Below are positions 44,042 to 56,027 of a stretch of 64,000 bases of DNA, in pieces (position 1 is the stretch's first letter; every line of letters starts with the position of its first letter). The position numbers and the translations under genes are program-made. The notes beneath the pieces are model-generated. The model did no database searches and was not told the DNA's origin. It saw nothing but the letters and a program-made list of their open reading frames with translations. The DNA comes from Glandiceps talaboti (Eukaryota; Hemichordata; Enteropneusta; Spengelidae), in contig NC_135553.1 of the NCBI RefSeq assembly GCF_964340395.1, forward strand, positions 14,547,001 to 14,611,000, in the 5' to 3' direction.

Positions 44042-45147
44042 GGTAAGTGACGGGTAAAAGTGAGATTGCATTTATAAGTGGAGTAACAATAACTGTGATC
44101 GGTGTGGAATTTTTGTATCAGTACGAAACGAATGATGTTCTGGTTTTCAAAGCCTGGCATGACTCGAAAGCACACGGTAAAATCCAGTGTTACGTTGTAC
44201 CATGGATGTATTAGCTCCAATGTACATAATTATTTGAAAACTCAATGCAGTGGTCAATGTTCAAACATTTCTTTCTTGCTGTTCGTATTAGGACATTTGT
44301 AACTATTGTAGTTTTGTTTTAGAAAAAGAGAAGCATGTACATTGGATATCCAACAGTTGCTGTTCATGTCGTGTAACTTTGACATTCCAGGCTGTACATG
44401 TAAACCTAACTAATACTTTATAGGTTGCGATTATACGTAAGTGTAAGTGAGAAATTCAAGTGAAAGTGGGTTTAAATGTACTTGTGTATATTAGAATAAG
44501 GGAGCTATTGTATTGTGTATTAATGACTGAAATGCTGAGGTCTATTATCATCATCATCATTATTATATATTATTATTTAATTGTGATTATTTCATTTATT
44601 TTAAAACTTTTTTGGGGTGATACACTCGATCACATACATAACAAAATCCAAATAAAACAAAACCATACAAAGTTTAACATTACAAACAACAAAAAATGCA
44701 TTAAAGAAGGTAGAAGTTATATGATTATTAATATGGGTTTGCTATTTGCCATTGTTCTGATACAATTACAAGTGGTTGCAGTTTAATTGTATTATTTCTC
44801 AAAACAAAATTTCAACCTTGTGTGTAACTTGTAATATGTTTATGTTTTTTTTATAGTGAAACATGGCAAGTTTTTCTATTTCAATGGTACTATTGTACCA
44901 ATCACGAAGATGGGTAAAGCAAATCGTAAGATTATTAAAGTTTTCAAGATTGGCCACAAGGAAATATATACTCAGTCAGACATTTTCTCAGATTTTGATA
45001 CTTTCAAAATCCTTGTTACAAACCCCATTCTCATTGGATTGGCCAGAGAATGTGTTGGAAGAAATGAACATAGATAGTGATGAAGAGCAGTTAGAGATTA
45101 TATAATATGTAAATATTGATTTTAAAAATATATATTTAAAAAATAAA
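44042..45147 (+). other. Possible small two-exon transcript
   Basis: A strong donor (AAACTG|GTAAGT, GT at 44043) and a strong acceptor (TTTTTTTTATAG, AG at 44855-44856) bound an 812-base intron. The second exon contains an 80-codon ATG frame at 44863-45105 (MASFSISMVLLYQSRRWVKQ, ending in acidic NIDSDEEQLEII). An AATAAA follows at 45142-45147. A competing frame (44856-45077) is also open. No homology is recognised; it may be a non-coding RNA. Confidence 0.25.
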
Positions 45148-45414
45148 CAAGTGTTTATAAGTAAAACATGTGTATTTCCTTATGTGATATACTTGTGTAT
45201 GCATTCTGCTTTGGAGTTGCATGTCTTTTTACTTTAGCTCAGCTTGGAATGAAATGTTTGGAAAAAGTCAAAATACCGTGTAAAAACATACCAAGTTCAA
45301 GATTGTAACTCAATAAATGACATGAAATTAAAAGATGGAGAAACAACTATTAATCATTGTACCATTACACACTTTTTGATACTTTCAAAATCCTTGTTAC
45401 AAACCCCATTCTCA
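44993..45414 (+). repeat. 41-bp perfect direct repeat
   Basis: The 41 bases 44993-45033 (beginning TTTTGATACTTTCAAAATCC) recur exactly at 45374-45414. The first copy is inside the possible 44863 frame and the second lies beyond its poly(A) hexamer. Confidence 0.85.
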
Positions 45415-47946
45415 CCTATTATGGTCACTTTAGTAGTCCCCTTTTAAGTTAAATATTATGTCAAACAGAACAAAATACAGCTATACTATGTGAAGTGGAA
45501 GTATGCGCAAACATTTGTCCCATGATATATTACTGTGTAAAGGATTGAAGAAAAACATGCACAACACTGACTAAGTGTGAGTTTCTCATTTACGCCTCCT
45601 GATTCCTATACAGATTGTTGATAAAACTGTTGAAATTGTATAATATAAAAAAGGGAAACTACAACTCGACCATGGACAAATGATATTGACTGTAGATGTA
45701 GTATCCGCTGTAAGAAAAGTGTGCAGTAGAATAGAATCCTTAGTAAATGACCAGAGATGACCCCAATGTGGCTGTTACGTAACACCCACCACCACTGAAA
45801 ACTCATTGATACAGTGTGACCTCTCTGCACTGCTACCTAAAAAGGTTGGACTTGGCCCTCACGCAAACTTAAATGGATTGACATTCATAGGTAATGTAGT
45901 TGAAGTGTTCCTCTAACTATATGGGTAGTTTGAAATAGTGGAGTACATGGAAACACTAAAAAGTAATACATTGTTTGGAGATCATGGTGGTGTAACCATA
46001 CAGGATTTTTTGAATCGACAAGAACCCAGTTACTTTATAGTAATATCACACAAAAAATACATCAATGGAACCCTCTGAATGTCCTTGACAATCTCCTGAA
46101 AAAATTACGTTTCTGTAAATTCACCGTGAAATGTTATTAGAGTTTGAAAAAAACACTGACTTGTATGCAAATGAGGCATTCAAAACCAAACGACTGCTTA
46201 TCTTTGTTTGCTTTGTATGACTCCCTACTGTGCTGACTGCAGGCTAACTATCTGACTGTAATGGCTTAAATGGGTTACTTTCCAACTGATAATTAACATG
46301 GTAACTAGTCTACTTCTACATCCCCCACTGTGCATGGCACATATGTATTATTGTTTCTTTTGTATTTGAAGTTGTCCCAAGTGTGTGTAAAAATTGTCAT
46401 CCTGTCAAAAAAACATCATTAGTGAAACACCACGACAGCATCATTTCCCCTCTACGGAAATATAAAAGAATCATGAGCTGTCGAATTTATCATATACTAT
46501 TAATATTATATTACTATGTGTCATTGACCTTTGCTGACAGTATGCAAATATGACTACGTTCACATATCACAGATGTGTATGGCGTGGGGACACAGGAATG
46601 CCTATTTGGAGTTTCTCAGTTGCACTGCACAAAATGTCTTTTTAAGGTACTGAAATTCACTGAATCATGTTTGATATCCAATTCATCTTCCAACATAGGT
46701 GTTATGTGGTGCACTCGTATGGAAAAGGCGTTCCATACGAGAACACTTTATTGAGTAATTCAACATGCTTCGGTTGAACAATAATAATTTTCAAGCGACC
46801 AGGCGTTGCCTGGTAACGGTATACAAGCCCAGTACGTAATTTGAGAGGAGACGTAAAGAAAACATGCAACAGCTGGCACACATGGTGATGAGATACTGAC
46901 AGTTTAACAAATTCCAAGGAAAGGTTTGTGAAAAAGGACGTAGCCAAAAAAAATGTTTGAAAACTGAACAAAGAACACAACAAAGTAACAAAAATACACC
47001 AAGAGCAACAACGTAAACAATAATACCTGACGCAATTAAAAAAACAACACAACAACAACACGAATCTGGAAAACAAGAAAATTCCATTCACATCACATGA
47101 TTTGGGATTTAACACTGTAACAGCTATAAATTTGTGACCGCGTGAAATCTGTTAATGCCTTACAAGTGTTGGGTCTATAACACTAATAATCCATCTTTGG
47201 GATTTTACTCAGTATTCTATAGAATGGTACATATACTATCAGAGAAACTTCTACTCTTAGGTAAATCAAGATCCCAAAAATACTAAACCTACTTTCATTT
47301 GCTCTGTGCCTTCGGGTACAACCTCGTATCCTCCAAACGATTTTCAGGAGCACTGCAGAATTATTTGAGCTGTCGACTGAGTTTGGTGATTGAATGTACA
47401 TGGTACTATAACTGCGAGATGCTTGGAGGCGCTGGTATTCAGATAGGACTTTAGTCTGGATGCCAACGGGGTTTATAACTACTAAACCACGTCTGGTCAA
47501 AGTCCCTCAATCAGCACAAAATGTTGTTCATCCAATTAGTGAATCCCAACAGTTATAGTGACGTAAACATTGTATAAGTAGCATCCTGATGAGCTGACAA
47601 ATATACCATATTTGGACATTACATAACTGCCCCAATAAACTCTAACCTTATGAGGGACTGTGTTATTGGTTAGAATTTTGTGATTGATAAACAAAGACAT
47701 TATTTCAATGACTGTGTGGATGGCTGTGGATGAATTTCAAATTGCATCTCATGCATCTCAGGTCTTCTAGAGTAACGACTTTGACTATATATTTTGAGTG
47801 GAGGTGTAAATGGTAAGGATGTCGTATAGGAACTAGATTAAGACTGCTAGGACTAGGTCTGGAGGCGCTGGTGCTGGTATTGATGCACAGTCAGTAATCT
47901 CCACATTGTTCCGGAACAAATGACCAACCCTCCTTCCTTCCCTAAA
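45148..47946. other. Intergenic, no gene supported
   Basis: AT-rich. It holds an 11-bp-stem hairpin at 46714-46741 and minus-strand frames at 46702-47115 and 47183-47500 that are open but compositionally unconvincing (runs of Cys/Leu/Phe). Confidence 0.4.
46714..46741. repeat. 11-bp perfect hairpin
   Basis: CTCGTATGGAA (46714-46724) and TTCCATACGAG (46731-46741) pair perfectly around a six-base loop. Confidence 0.7.
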
Positions 47947-47967
47947 ACACACACACACACACACACA

Positions 47968-48007
<40 letters not shown>

Positions 48008-48185
48008 CGAACGAACGAACGAACGAACGAACGAACGAACGAACGAACGAACGAACGAACGAACGAACGAACGAACAAACAAACAAACAAACAAACAAAC
48101 AAACAAACAAACAAACAAACAAACAAACAAACAAACAAACAAACAAACAAACAAACAAACAAACAAACAAACAAACAAACAAACA
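47947..48185 (+). repeat. Compound AC-ACGC-ACGA-ACAA microsatellite
   Basis: Four adjacent blocks (AC, ACGC, ACGA, ACAA) of about 25, 40, 65 and 110 bp, each one substitution away from the next. Long frames here on either strand (Phe-Val-Cys-Leu, Thr-Asn-Lys-Gln) are artefacts. Confidence 0.95.
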
Positions 48186-48785
48186 GACAGAAAACCCCAA
48201 ATGTTGTCACTGTGGATAAATAATAAGCATACCCAACTTCAAATATAAGTACATCTGAATGATGGATGTGATATGTTCAAGGCAACTGCTTGCACCATTC
48301 TTACATACCAAAATAACATTACATCTCCAACGTAACGTTTATCATGTGTCATGATTTTGGGTAAACATCGCCGTATAGGTTACATTTATCAGGTAAAAAT
48401 GACAGTAATGACAAGCAGCTGCTAAACAACAACAGTCGATTAAAGTTGTACTATTATGCTAGCTACAACAGGCCATTGTTTGAAACTGTTTGTTAGATAT
48501 AACGACTTAATGTTTTATTGTACACTTTGAGGTAAGTTGAATCATCTATAAGTAAAGTCGTGTGAGTGACATTGCAAGGTAAAAACGTAATTAATTTGTA
48601 TTTATGTTACAGACCCTAAAATTAGTGCCTCTATCAACCAGAACGCAGTGAAATTACACACAAAACATGCTCATTCACGAAATACATGATGAACGTCCTG
48701 AAAGAAAGCGTATTCGCAATGACATGACCTCAGTGACGTAGATTAATTCTCCAGCTGATCGAGAACAATATATTTTCAAGTGAAT

Positions 48786-48980
48786 ATGGCAGCCGAAGGA
48801 AACACTTATGACTATGTTGTCATTGGAGCTGGCAGCGCAGGATGTGTCCTAGCAAGTCGTCTATCGGAAGATGAGAGTACTAGCGTGTTACTGATAGAAG
48901 CTGGTCCCGAAGATACAAACCCTGCTATCGAGGAAGTCCCCTTCAACCTTCTCGGCAGTGATATTGACTGGAACTACGTG
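48786..48980 (+). CDS. GMC oxidoreductase, exon 1 (FAD-binding N-terminus)
   Basis: From ATG 48786 (Kozak A at -3, G at +4) 65 codons run to GTG|GTTAGT. The protein has [20 protein letters not shown], with the GxGxxG dinucleotide-binding loop, then a [10 protein letters not shown] strand and an SDIDWNYV segment. These are the signature start of glucose-methanol-choline oxidoreductases (choline dehydrogenase and glucose dehydrogenase types), which oxidise alcohols using FAD. There is no long mitochondrial or secretory leader. The frame stays open to 49154 but loses family resemblance after 48980, which supports splicing there. Confidence 0.85.
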
Positions 48981-49544
48981 GTTAGTAGCGTTCAATGCTC
49001 TCCTACCGATGTTATTCAGTTTATGAGAAAAAAAGTTCTTGGGGATCTAGATTACGTACACCTCTTGCGTGATTATCAGAATCGAGTTAGTCAAGTGAAC
49101 ATGCATGTGTATCACTTTGATCCCTTTGATGTGAATTTTGTTTGTAAAAATTAATGTAATTGGCAATGTCGAGAAGCATGGCTCAGATCCTCTGTTCTAG
49201 GAGTGTAGCAACCATTAGGCGGCGCTGCAGAGGGGCGTGGGATCAAGGCTACATGAACTGCCTCAACTCGTTATCGTCATGTGTAAAGTTTCATTTTGAT
49301 ATTTACCCCACGGCACGAGTTTAGAGGAAATACATAAAATGACATATTCAATGAATTCTTGTTCAAACGGGCACCATCTGGGGTGGTGGAATAAGAAAGG
49401 GTTAGTCCTGGCGCAGGGTATCAACATTTTCTGCAAGGTAACTTTACTCGCTACCAGCTGCAGGATGGAGACCTGCAACGGCTTTCATTTATACCAGTCC
49501 TGTAGATTTGAAGGACTCGACCATCTCTACTTCAATATTCAGTC

Positions 49545-49630
49545 ATCCTAACTGACAGTTTGATTTTTTTTTAATTTTCGCGTTGGAGGACGGCGAAAAT
49601 TAAAAAAAAAATATAAATGTCAGTTAGGAT
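49545..49630. repeat. 86-bp foldback
   Basis: ATCCTAACTGACA (49545-49557) mirrors TGTCAGTTAGGAT (49618-49630), and TTAATTTTCGC (49571-49581) mirrors GCGAAAATTAA (49593-49603) around an 11-base loop. It lies in GMC intron 1. Confidence 0.75.
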
Positions 49631-50041
49631 AGCGGAAGAGTGCACTGTGTAGTAGCGGTAGTCGTTCAAGTCTATAGGTAGGCTAGCTTTCATTCAGTGG
49701 TTGCCTAGAATCCGGTAAGAGAAAGGCGAGAGTAAAATCCCCAAATGACTCGATTCGAGGCTAACTCGGTGGAACTCTGGCGAAAAACACTTTGTACACA
49801 GTCTGCATTTTTCGGTACATGCTATTCCAAAGGAGCTTATACCGGAAGTAAAAGTTATGCAAATCTTTACAAATATTTATACATTTTCATCCATGTAATG
49901 CTTCACCCTATTGGCATTTAGATCGTTAAGGATACTGATTTGCCATATGCATGATATGCAGAATGCTGTTGTTGAATCAACCATTATCACCACCGTAGAC
50001 CCTATATGCTAATAAATGTTCAATTCCGCTTTTCTCTTCAG

Positions 50042-50107
50042 ACTGTGCCACAGAAATATTCTTGTCATATTAAGATTGATAGCATGTGTAAATGGAACAA
50101 GGGAAAG
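50042..50107 (+). CDS. GMC oxidoreductase, exon 2 (partial gene)
   Basis: A TTTTCTCTTCAG acceptor and GGAAAG|GTAAGG donor bound 22 codons, TVPQKYSCHIKIDSMCKWNK then GK, phase 0-0. Family members continue DWNY.TVPQK.....CKWPRGKVLGGSS, so this is the right next exon. The VLGGSS exon that should follow was not found in the remaining 13.9 kb of plus strand. Confidence 0.75.
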
Positions 50108-50112
50108 GTAAG

Positions 50113-50113
<1 letters not shown>

Positions 50114-50146
<33 letters not shown>

Positions 50147-50402
50147 GTGTGTGTGTATGTATGTATGTATGTATGTATGTATGTATGTGTGTGTGTATGT
50201 ATGTATGTATGTATGTATGTATGTATGTATGTATGTATGTATGTGTGTGTATGTGTGTGTATGTGTGTATGTATGTATGTATGTATGTATGTATGTATGT
50301 GTGTGTATGTATGTATGCATGCATGTATGTATGTATGTATGTATGTATGTATGTATGTATGTATGTATGTATGTATGTATGTATGTATGTATGTATGTAT
50401 CA
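50114..50402 (+). repeat. (TCTG)n and (TATG)n microsatellite
   Basis: Begins about 7 bp after the exon 2 donor of the GMC gene: TCTG units to 50145, then TATG/TGTG units to 50402. Frames of repeated Tyr-Val-Cys-Met are artefacts. Confidence 0.95.
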
Positions 50403-50782
50403 TGTATGCATGTATTGTGTGTGTTGTCATGGTGAGCGACTTATATAAGGTTAGCATGGTATTGTTGCAACTTTTCCCCTATTTGCTAGACAAATTGAGG
50501 CCTGTACAAACTAGGCTTAAACAATAAACCACTCCCTGGGAACGTTACATTCCAAGGTTTTGCCAATTTGACAACGCATATATATAAAGTGCGTATATGG
50601 AGTCAATTAGTCAAGGGATATGCCGTCCCCAGGGCTGGTTCATTGCTATTATGTTATACTGTTTTATTAAAATTTGTCCTGAAACTGTCTTCAGTGCTGA
50701 AATGATAAGTGCAAACCGTCACAGTTCACACCTGATAAATTTGAATTGCTAATTACCAAACTCGGTCTACTGTGGTACAAGA

Positions 50783-50783
<1 letters not shown>

Positions 50784-50821
<38 letters not shown>

Positions 50822-50823
50822 CG
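50784..50823 (+). repeat. (ACAT)n(AC)n microsatellite
   Basis: Short ACAT then AC repeat, in the plus-strand region downstream of the GMC exons. Confidence 0.9.
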
Positions 50824-51129
50824 CGTTTTACACAACCTTTGAGGACCCTGTTGAACGACCGTCCTCTGAGGACATCAACTTCCCATTGCCCTACGGATCT
50901 AAGATTTTGCAGAAGAATATCTATCACACTAAACTTTCATGTGGGCTACTTCTTAATCCATCAGAAGTGAATTTTCAAAAATCTGCAAAACCCTATTCTC
51001 TTGAGGACCACAGATCGAGGACTCGAGATGTCAATCTGAGGACTCATTCTGGTACAGTATTAGAGAGGACTTGCTATGATCAGGGTTGCTTTATGCTGTT
51101 TTGGGTCATACTAAAACGAATTACAAGGG

Positions 51130-52445
51130 GCTGACAGAAAGATGAATGACACAGAATGATACCAAACCGAATGACAGGCAAATGACAGCAAAAGGAATGG
51201 CACAGCCACTAAAACGAATGACAGGGTTTTGACTATTATACAAGTGGAATGACAGGGTTTACACTATAGAAAAAGTAAAATGACAGGGTTTTGAGTATCA
51301 AACAAGTGGAATGACAGGGTTTGCACTATAGAAAAAAAACAAATAATAGGGTTTTGACTATTATACAAGTGGAATGACAGGGTTTTGACTATTATACAAG
51401 TGGAATGACAGGGTTTTGACTATTATACAAGTGGAATGACAGGGTTTTGACTATTATACAAGTGGAATGACAGGGGTTTGACTATTATACAAGTGGAATG
51501 ACAAGGTTTACACTACATAAAAAGTGGAATGACAGGGTTTTGAGTATCAAACAAGTGGAATGACAAGGTTTGCACTATAGAAAAAAACCCCCAAATAATA
51601 GGGCTTTGACTATTATACAAGTGGAATGACAGGGTTCTGAGCATTATACAAGTGGAATGACAGGGTTTTGACTATTATACAAGTGGAATGACAGGGTTTT
51701 GTAGTATTATACAAGTTAAATATATAAATCATCCAATTCTTTCGGTTGTGTAACTGCTATCATTCTAACTGTATAATAATCACACCCTATCATTTAACTT
51801 TTGCTATAGTGTAAATTCTGTCATTCCACTTGTATAATATTAAAAACAATGTCATTCGACATTTTCTACACAGTAAAAGCCCTGTCATTCCACTTTTTCT
51901 ATACTCCATATGCTGTTATTCCACTTGTATAATAGTCAACATCCCGTCAGTCAACACTAACTGTAGTGTAAACATTGTTATTCTACTTGTATAACACTCA
52001 AACCCCTATTGTTCCACTTTTTCTATGGTGTATATGTTGTCATTCAACTTGTACAATAATCAAAACCCTGTCATTCCACTTTTTACGTAGTGTAAACTGT
52101 CATTCCACTTGTACAATAATCAAAACCCTGTCATTCCACTTTTTATGTAAACTGTCATTCCACTTGTATAATAGTCAAAACCCTGTCATTCTACTTGTTT
52201 AATACTCGTATAATATCGTTCCACTTTTTCTAGTGTATATGTTGTCATTCAACTTGTACAATAATCAAAACCCTGTCATTCCACTTGTATAATAGTCAAA
52301 ACCTTGTCATTCCACTTGTTTAATACTCATAACCCTGTCATTCCACTTGTGTAATAGTCAAAACCCTGTCATTCCACTTTTTCTATAGGGTATATGTTGT
52401 CATTCGACTTGTACAATAATCAAAACCCTGTCATTCCACTTTTTA
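51130..52445. repeat. 31-bp satellite arranged as a large inverted repeat
   Basis: From about 51130 to 51715 the unit AAGTGGAATGACAGGGTTTT plus GACTATTATAC (31 bp, with a TTTACACTATAGAAAA variant) is repeated in one direction. After a roughly 60-bp spacer the same unit runs in reverse complement (CCCTGTCATTCCACTTGTAT) to 52445. Units vary in length and sequence and both arms contain both variants. Confidence 0.9.
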
Positions 52446-53077
52446 CTACCAATTGCCTTCAGCTGTCCCGATACTAGGAACTAGATACACTGTTGTAATT
52501 GTGGTAATGATAACACTATTTTGTCTAATTTTAATCAGTGGAGTCTCTAAGTAGGACACTAGAGATAGTGGCACTGTGGGAAATCCAAACATCTAGTGTA
52601 TGAACGTCTTGCTTCCTGCAGCTAATGAACTTGTACTAGCTATGCTACAGGGAAACATTACAGCACTTCAGACATATGCCTTATTCAGATAACTGAGATT
52701 CGGTGCTACCAAAAATACTACATTCCAGCAGTCTATTCCAGGCACTAGGTGGAACTTGGTGGTTTTGGGATGCCAGTGTTATAATACTTGGCCTACTTCA
52801 ACCCCTCCCAGGCAACAAATACATCAAGAGAGATGAATAGTCGACCTTGCCAATTCTTACATACGTTTATCACCATACTGCAACAAGATACACACAACAC
52901 TCAGAAAATGACAAGTCACCGTTTGAGTAAACCTTCTATAACCAAGTTTAATATGTATTTGCAAATTACAAGATAATAACAACTCTTCAAAAGATGACAT
53001 ATCTTTGACAGTGTGTATGTCTTATAACAATCAACAAACAGTGTATACAATTTGACGCAATACAAGAAGGTAACAAC
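52446..53077. other. No gene seen
   Basis: Single-copy-looking DNA between two satellite arrays. It may include the 3' UTR of the candidate minus-strand exon at 53078-53173, with an ATTAAA-type hexamer on the minus strand near 52953-52948. Confidence 0.3.
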
Positions 53078-53173
53078 CTAGTCATCATCTATAACACAGC
53101 CCTTGTCGGCTAAGAATTTTGAAGCTGCTGATCCCTGTTTTGATTTCAGTATCACTTGATTGTAAGATAATGA
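53078..53173 (-). CDS. Candidate terminal exon of an unknown gene
   Basis: On the minus strand, an AAGGCAG acceptor leads into 31 codons and a TAG at 53080-53078. The peptide ends GSAASKFLADKGCVIDDD, which has normal protein composition and a typical acidic C-terminus. There is a possible ATTAAA poly(A) signal about 130 bp downstream. The upstream exon is not identified. It could be an alternative end of the recombinase-like gene at 56028-62864 or pure chance. Confidence 0.25.
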   Translation of the reverse strand, partial: SLSYNQVILKSKQGSAASKFLADKGCVIDDD

Positions 53174-53339
53174 CTGCCTTGTGGCCAAATTGGATAGTAT
53201 GATGACACAAACTGACTTGCATATTATGCATATATATTATGACTTGCAAATATTATTACTACATGATAACTGTCTGAAAATGGAAAACAGTTCTCTTACA
53301 CTATATGTGACTGAGTTAAACATCTATTAACCAAATAGA

Positions 53340-55985
53340 ACCACATGATAACTCTGGAAATGAGAAACAGTTCTCTTACACAGTATGACAGAGTTAATCA
53401 TGTATTAACCAAATACAACCACATGATAACTCTGAAAATGAGAAACAGTTCTCTTACACAGTATGACAGAGTTAATCATGTATTAACCAAATACAACCAC
53501 ATGATAACTCTGAAAATGAGAAACGGTTCTCTTACACAGTATGACAGAGTTAATCATGTATTAACCAAATAGAACCACATGATAACTCTGAAAATGAGAA
53601 ACAGTTCTCTTACACAGTATGACAGAGTTAATCATGTATTAACCAAATAGAACCACATGATAACTCTGAAAATGAGAAACAGTTCTCTTACACAGTATGA
53701 CAGAGTTAATCATGTATTAACCAAATACAACCACATGATAACTCTGAAAATGAGAAACGGTTCTCTTACACAGTATGACAGAGTTAATCATGTATTAACC
53801 AAATACAACCACATGATAACTCTGAAAATGAGAAACAGTTCTCTTACACAGTATGACAGAGTTAATCATGTATTAACCAAATACAACCACATGATAACTC
53901 TGAAAATGAGAAACGGTTCTCTTACACAGTATGACAGAGTTAATCATGTATTAACCAAATACAAATACACGATAACTCTGAAAATGAGAAACAGTTCTCT
54001 TACACAGTATGACAGAGTTAATCATGTATTAACCAAATACAACCACATGATAACTCTCTGAAAATGAGTGACAGTACTCCTACACATACTATATAACAGA
54101 GTTCAACATGTATTAGTCAAATACAAGTAAATGGTCACTTTCTAAAAATGAGTAACAGTACTCTTATATGACAAAGAGTTTAATAAAAAAACAACCCATG
54201 GTAACAACTTTCTGAAAAAAAATACTTTCTGAAAATGAGAAACATTTCTCTTACACAGTATGACAGAGTTAATCATGTATTAGCCAAATACAACCACACG
54301 ATAACTCTGAAAATGAGAAACAGTTCTCTTACACAGTATGACAGAGTTAATCATGTATTAGCCAAATACAAATACACGATAACTCTGAAAATGAGAAACA
54401 GTTCTCTTACACAGTACGACAGAGTTAATCATGTATTAACCAAATACAACCACATGATAACTCTGAAAATGAGAAACGGTTCTCTTACACAGTATGACAG
54501 AGTTAATCATGTATTAACCAAATAGAACCACATAACTCTGAAAATGAGAAACAGTTCTCTTACACAGTATGACAGAGTTAATCATGTATTAACCAAATAC
54601 AACCACATGATAACTCTCTGAAAATGAGTGACAGTACTCCTACACATACTATATAACAGAGTTCAACATGGATTAGTCAAATACAAGTAAATGGTCACTT
54701 TCTAAAAATGAGTAACAGTACTCTTATATGACAAAGAGTTTAATAAAAAAACAACCCATGGTAACAACTTTCTGAAAAAAAATACTTTCTGAAAATGAGA
54801 AACATTTCTCTTACACAGTATGACAGAGTTAATCATGTATTAGCCAAATACAACCACACGATAACTCTGAAAATGAGAAACAGTTCTCTTACACAGTATG
54901 ACAGAGTTAATCATGTATTAGCCAAATACAAATACACGATAACTCTGAAAATGAGAAACAGTTCTCTTACACAGTATGACAGAGTTAATCATGTATTAAC
55001 CAAATACAACCACATGATAACTCTGAAAATGAGAAACGGTTCTCTTACACAGTATGACAGAGTTAATCATGTATTAACCAAATAGAACCACATAACTCTG
55101 AAAATGAGAAACAGTTCTCTTACACAGTATGACAGAGTTAATCATGTATTAACCAAATACAACCACATGATAACTCTCTGAAAATGAGTGACAGTACTCC
55201 TACACATACTATATAACAGAGTTCAACATGGATTAGTCAAATACAAGTAAATGGTCACTTTCTAAAAATGAGTAACAGTACTCTTATATGACAAAGAGTT
55301 TAATAAAAAAACAACCCATGGTAACAACTTTCTGAAAAAAAATACTTTCTGAAAATGAGTAACAGTTTTCTCACACTGTATGACTGAGTTAAACATCTAT
55401 TAGCCAAATACAACTACATGATAATTCTGAAAATGAGAAACAGTTCTCTTACACAGTATGACAGAGTTAATCATGTATTAACCAAATAGAACCACATAAC
55501 TCTGAAAATGAGAAACAGTTCTCTTACACAGTATGACAGAGTTAATCATGTATTAGCCAAATACAAATACACGATAACTCTCTGAAAATGAGTGACAGTA
55601 CTCCTACACATACTATATAACAGAGTTCAACATGTATTAGTCAAATACAAGTAAATGGTCACTTTCTAAAAATGAGTAACAGTACTCTTATATGACAAAG
55701 AGTTTAATAAAAAAACAACCCATGGTAACAACTTTCTGAAAAAAAAATACTTTCTGAAAATGAGAAACAGTTCTCTTACACAGTATGACAGAGTTAATCA
55801 TGTATTAACCAAATGCAACCACATGATAACTCTGAAAATGAGAAACAGTTCTCTTACACAGTATGACTGAGTTAATCATGTATTAACCAAATAGAACCAC
55901 ATGATAACTCTGAAAATGAGAAACAGTTCTCTTACACAGTATGACTGAGTTAATCATGTATTAGCCAAATACAACTACATGATTA
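53340..55985 (+). repeat. 78-bp minisatellite with 560-bp higher-order repeat
   Basis: Unit of 78 bp (starts ATGATAACTCTGAAAATGAG, ends AACCAAATACAACCAC). Copies 53340-54050 are head to tail. From 54060 a longer unit appears: several 78-mers plus a diverged block with GGTCACTTTC, TTTAATAAAAAAACAACCC and TTTCTGAAAAAAAATAC. 54235-54794 and 54795-55354 repeat at exactly 560 bp, and a shorter version lies at 55583-55760. The 26-aa in-frame peptides (RNSSLTQYDRVNHVLTKYNH) follow from the length being divisible by three. I do not call them genes. Confidence 0.95.
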
Positions 55986-56027
55986 GTCTCTGACTTTCGA
56001 TGTCCCTCTTTACTAAGGAGCGTTGAG

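Noticed and set aside
46702-47115. 137-aa minus-strand frame rich in Cys, Phe and Leu
   Set aside because: Composition follows AC-rich plus-strand DNA, two frames are open at once, and there is no domain or splice support.
47833-48219. Phe-Val-Cys-Leu and Thr-Asn-Lys-Gln polymers
   Set aside because: Translations of the compound AC/ACGC/ACGA/ACAA array.
49000-49154. Continuation of the GMC frame after residue 65
   Set aside because: Family similarity stops at the GTG|GTTAGT donor and resumes at 50042, so the open tail is intron.
53345-55085. Repeated 26-aa open frames as a possible repetitive protein
   Set aside because: They are satellite monomers whose length is a multiple of three; the higher-order unit breaks the frame and there are no splice or start signals.
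51130-55985. CRISPR-like array
   Set aside because: The repeats are adjacent satellite monomers without unique spacers, in an animal genome.
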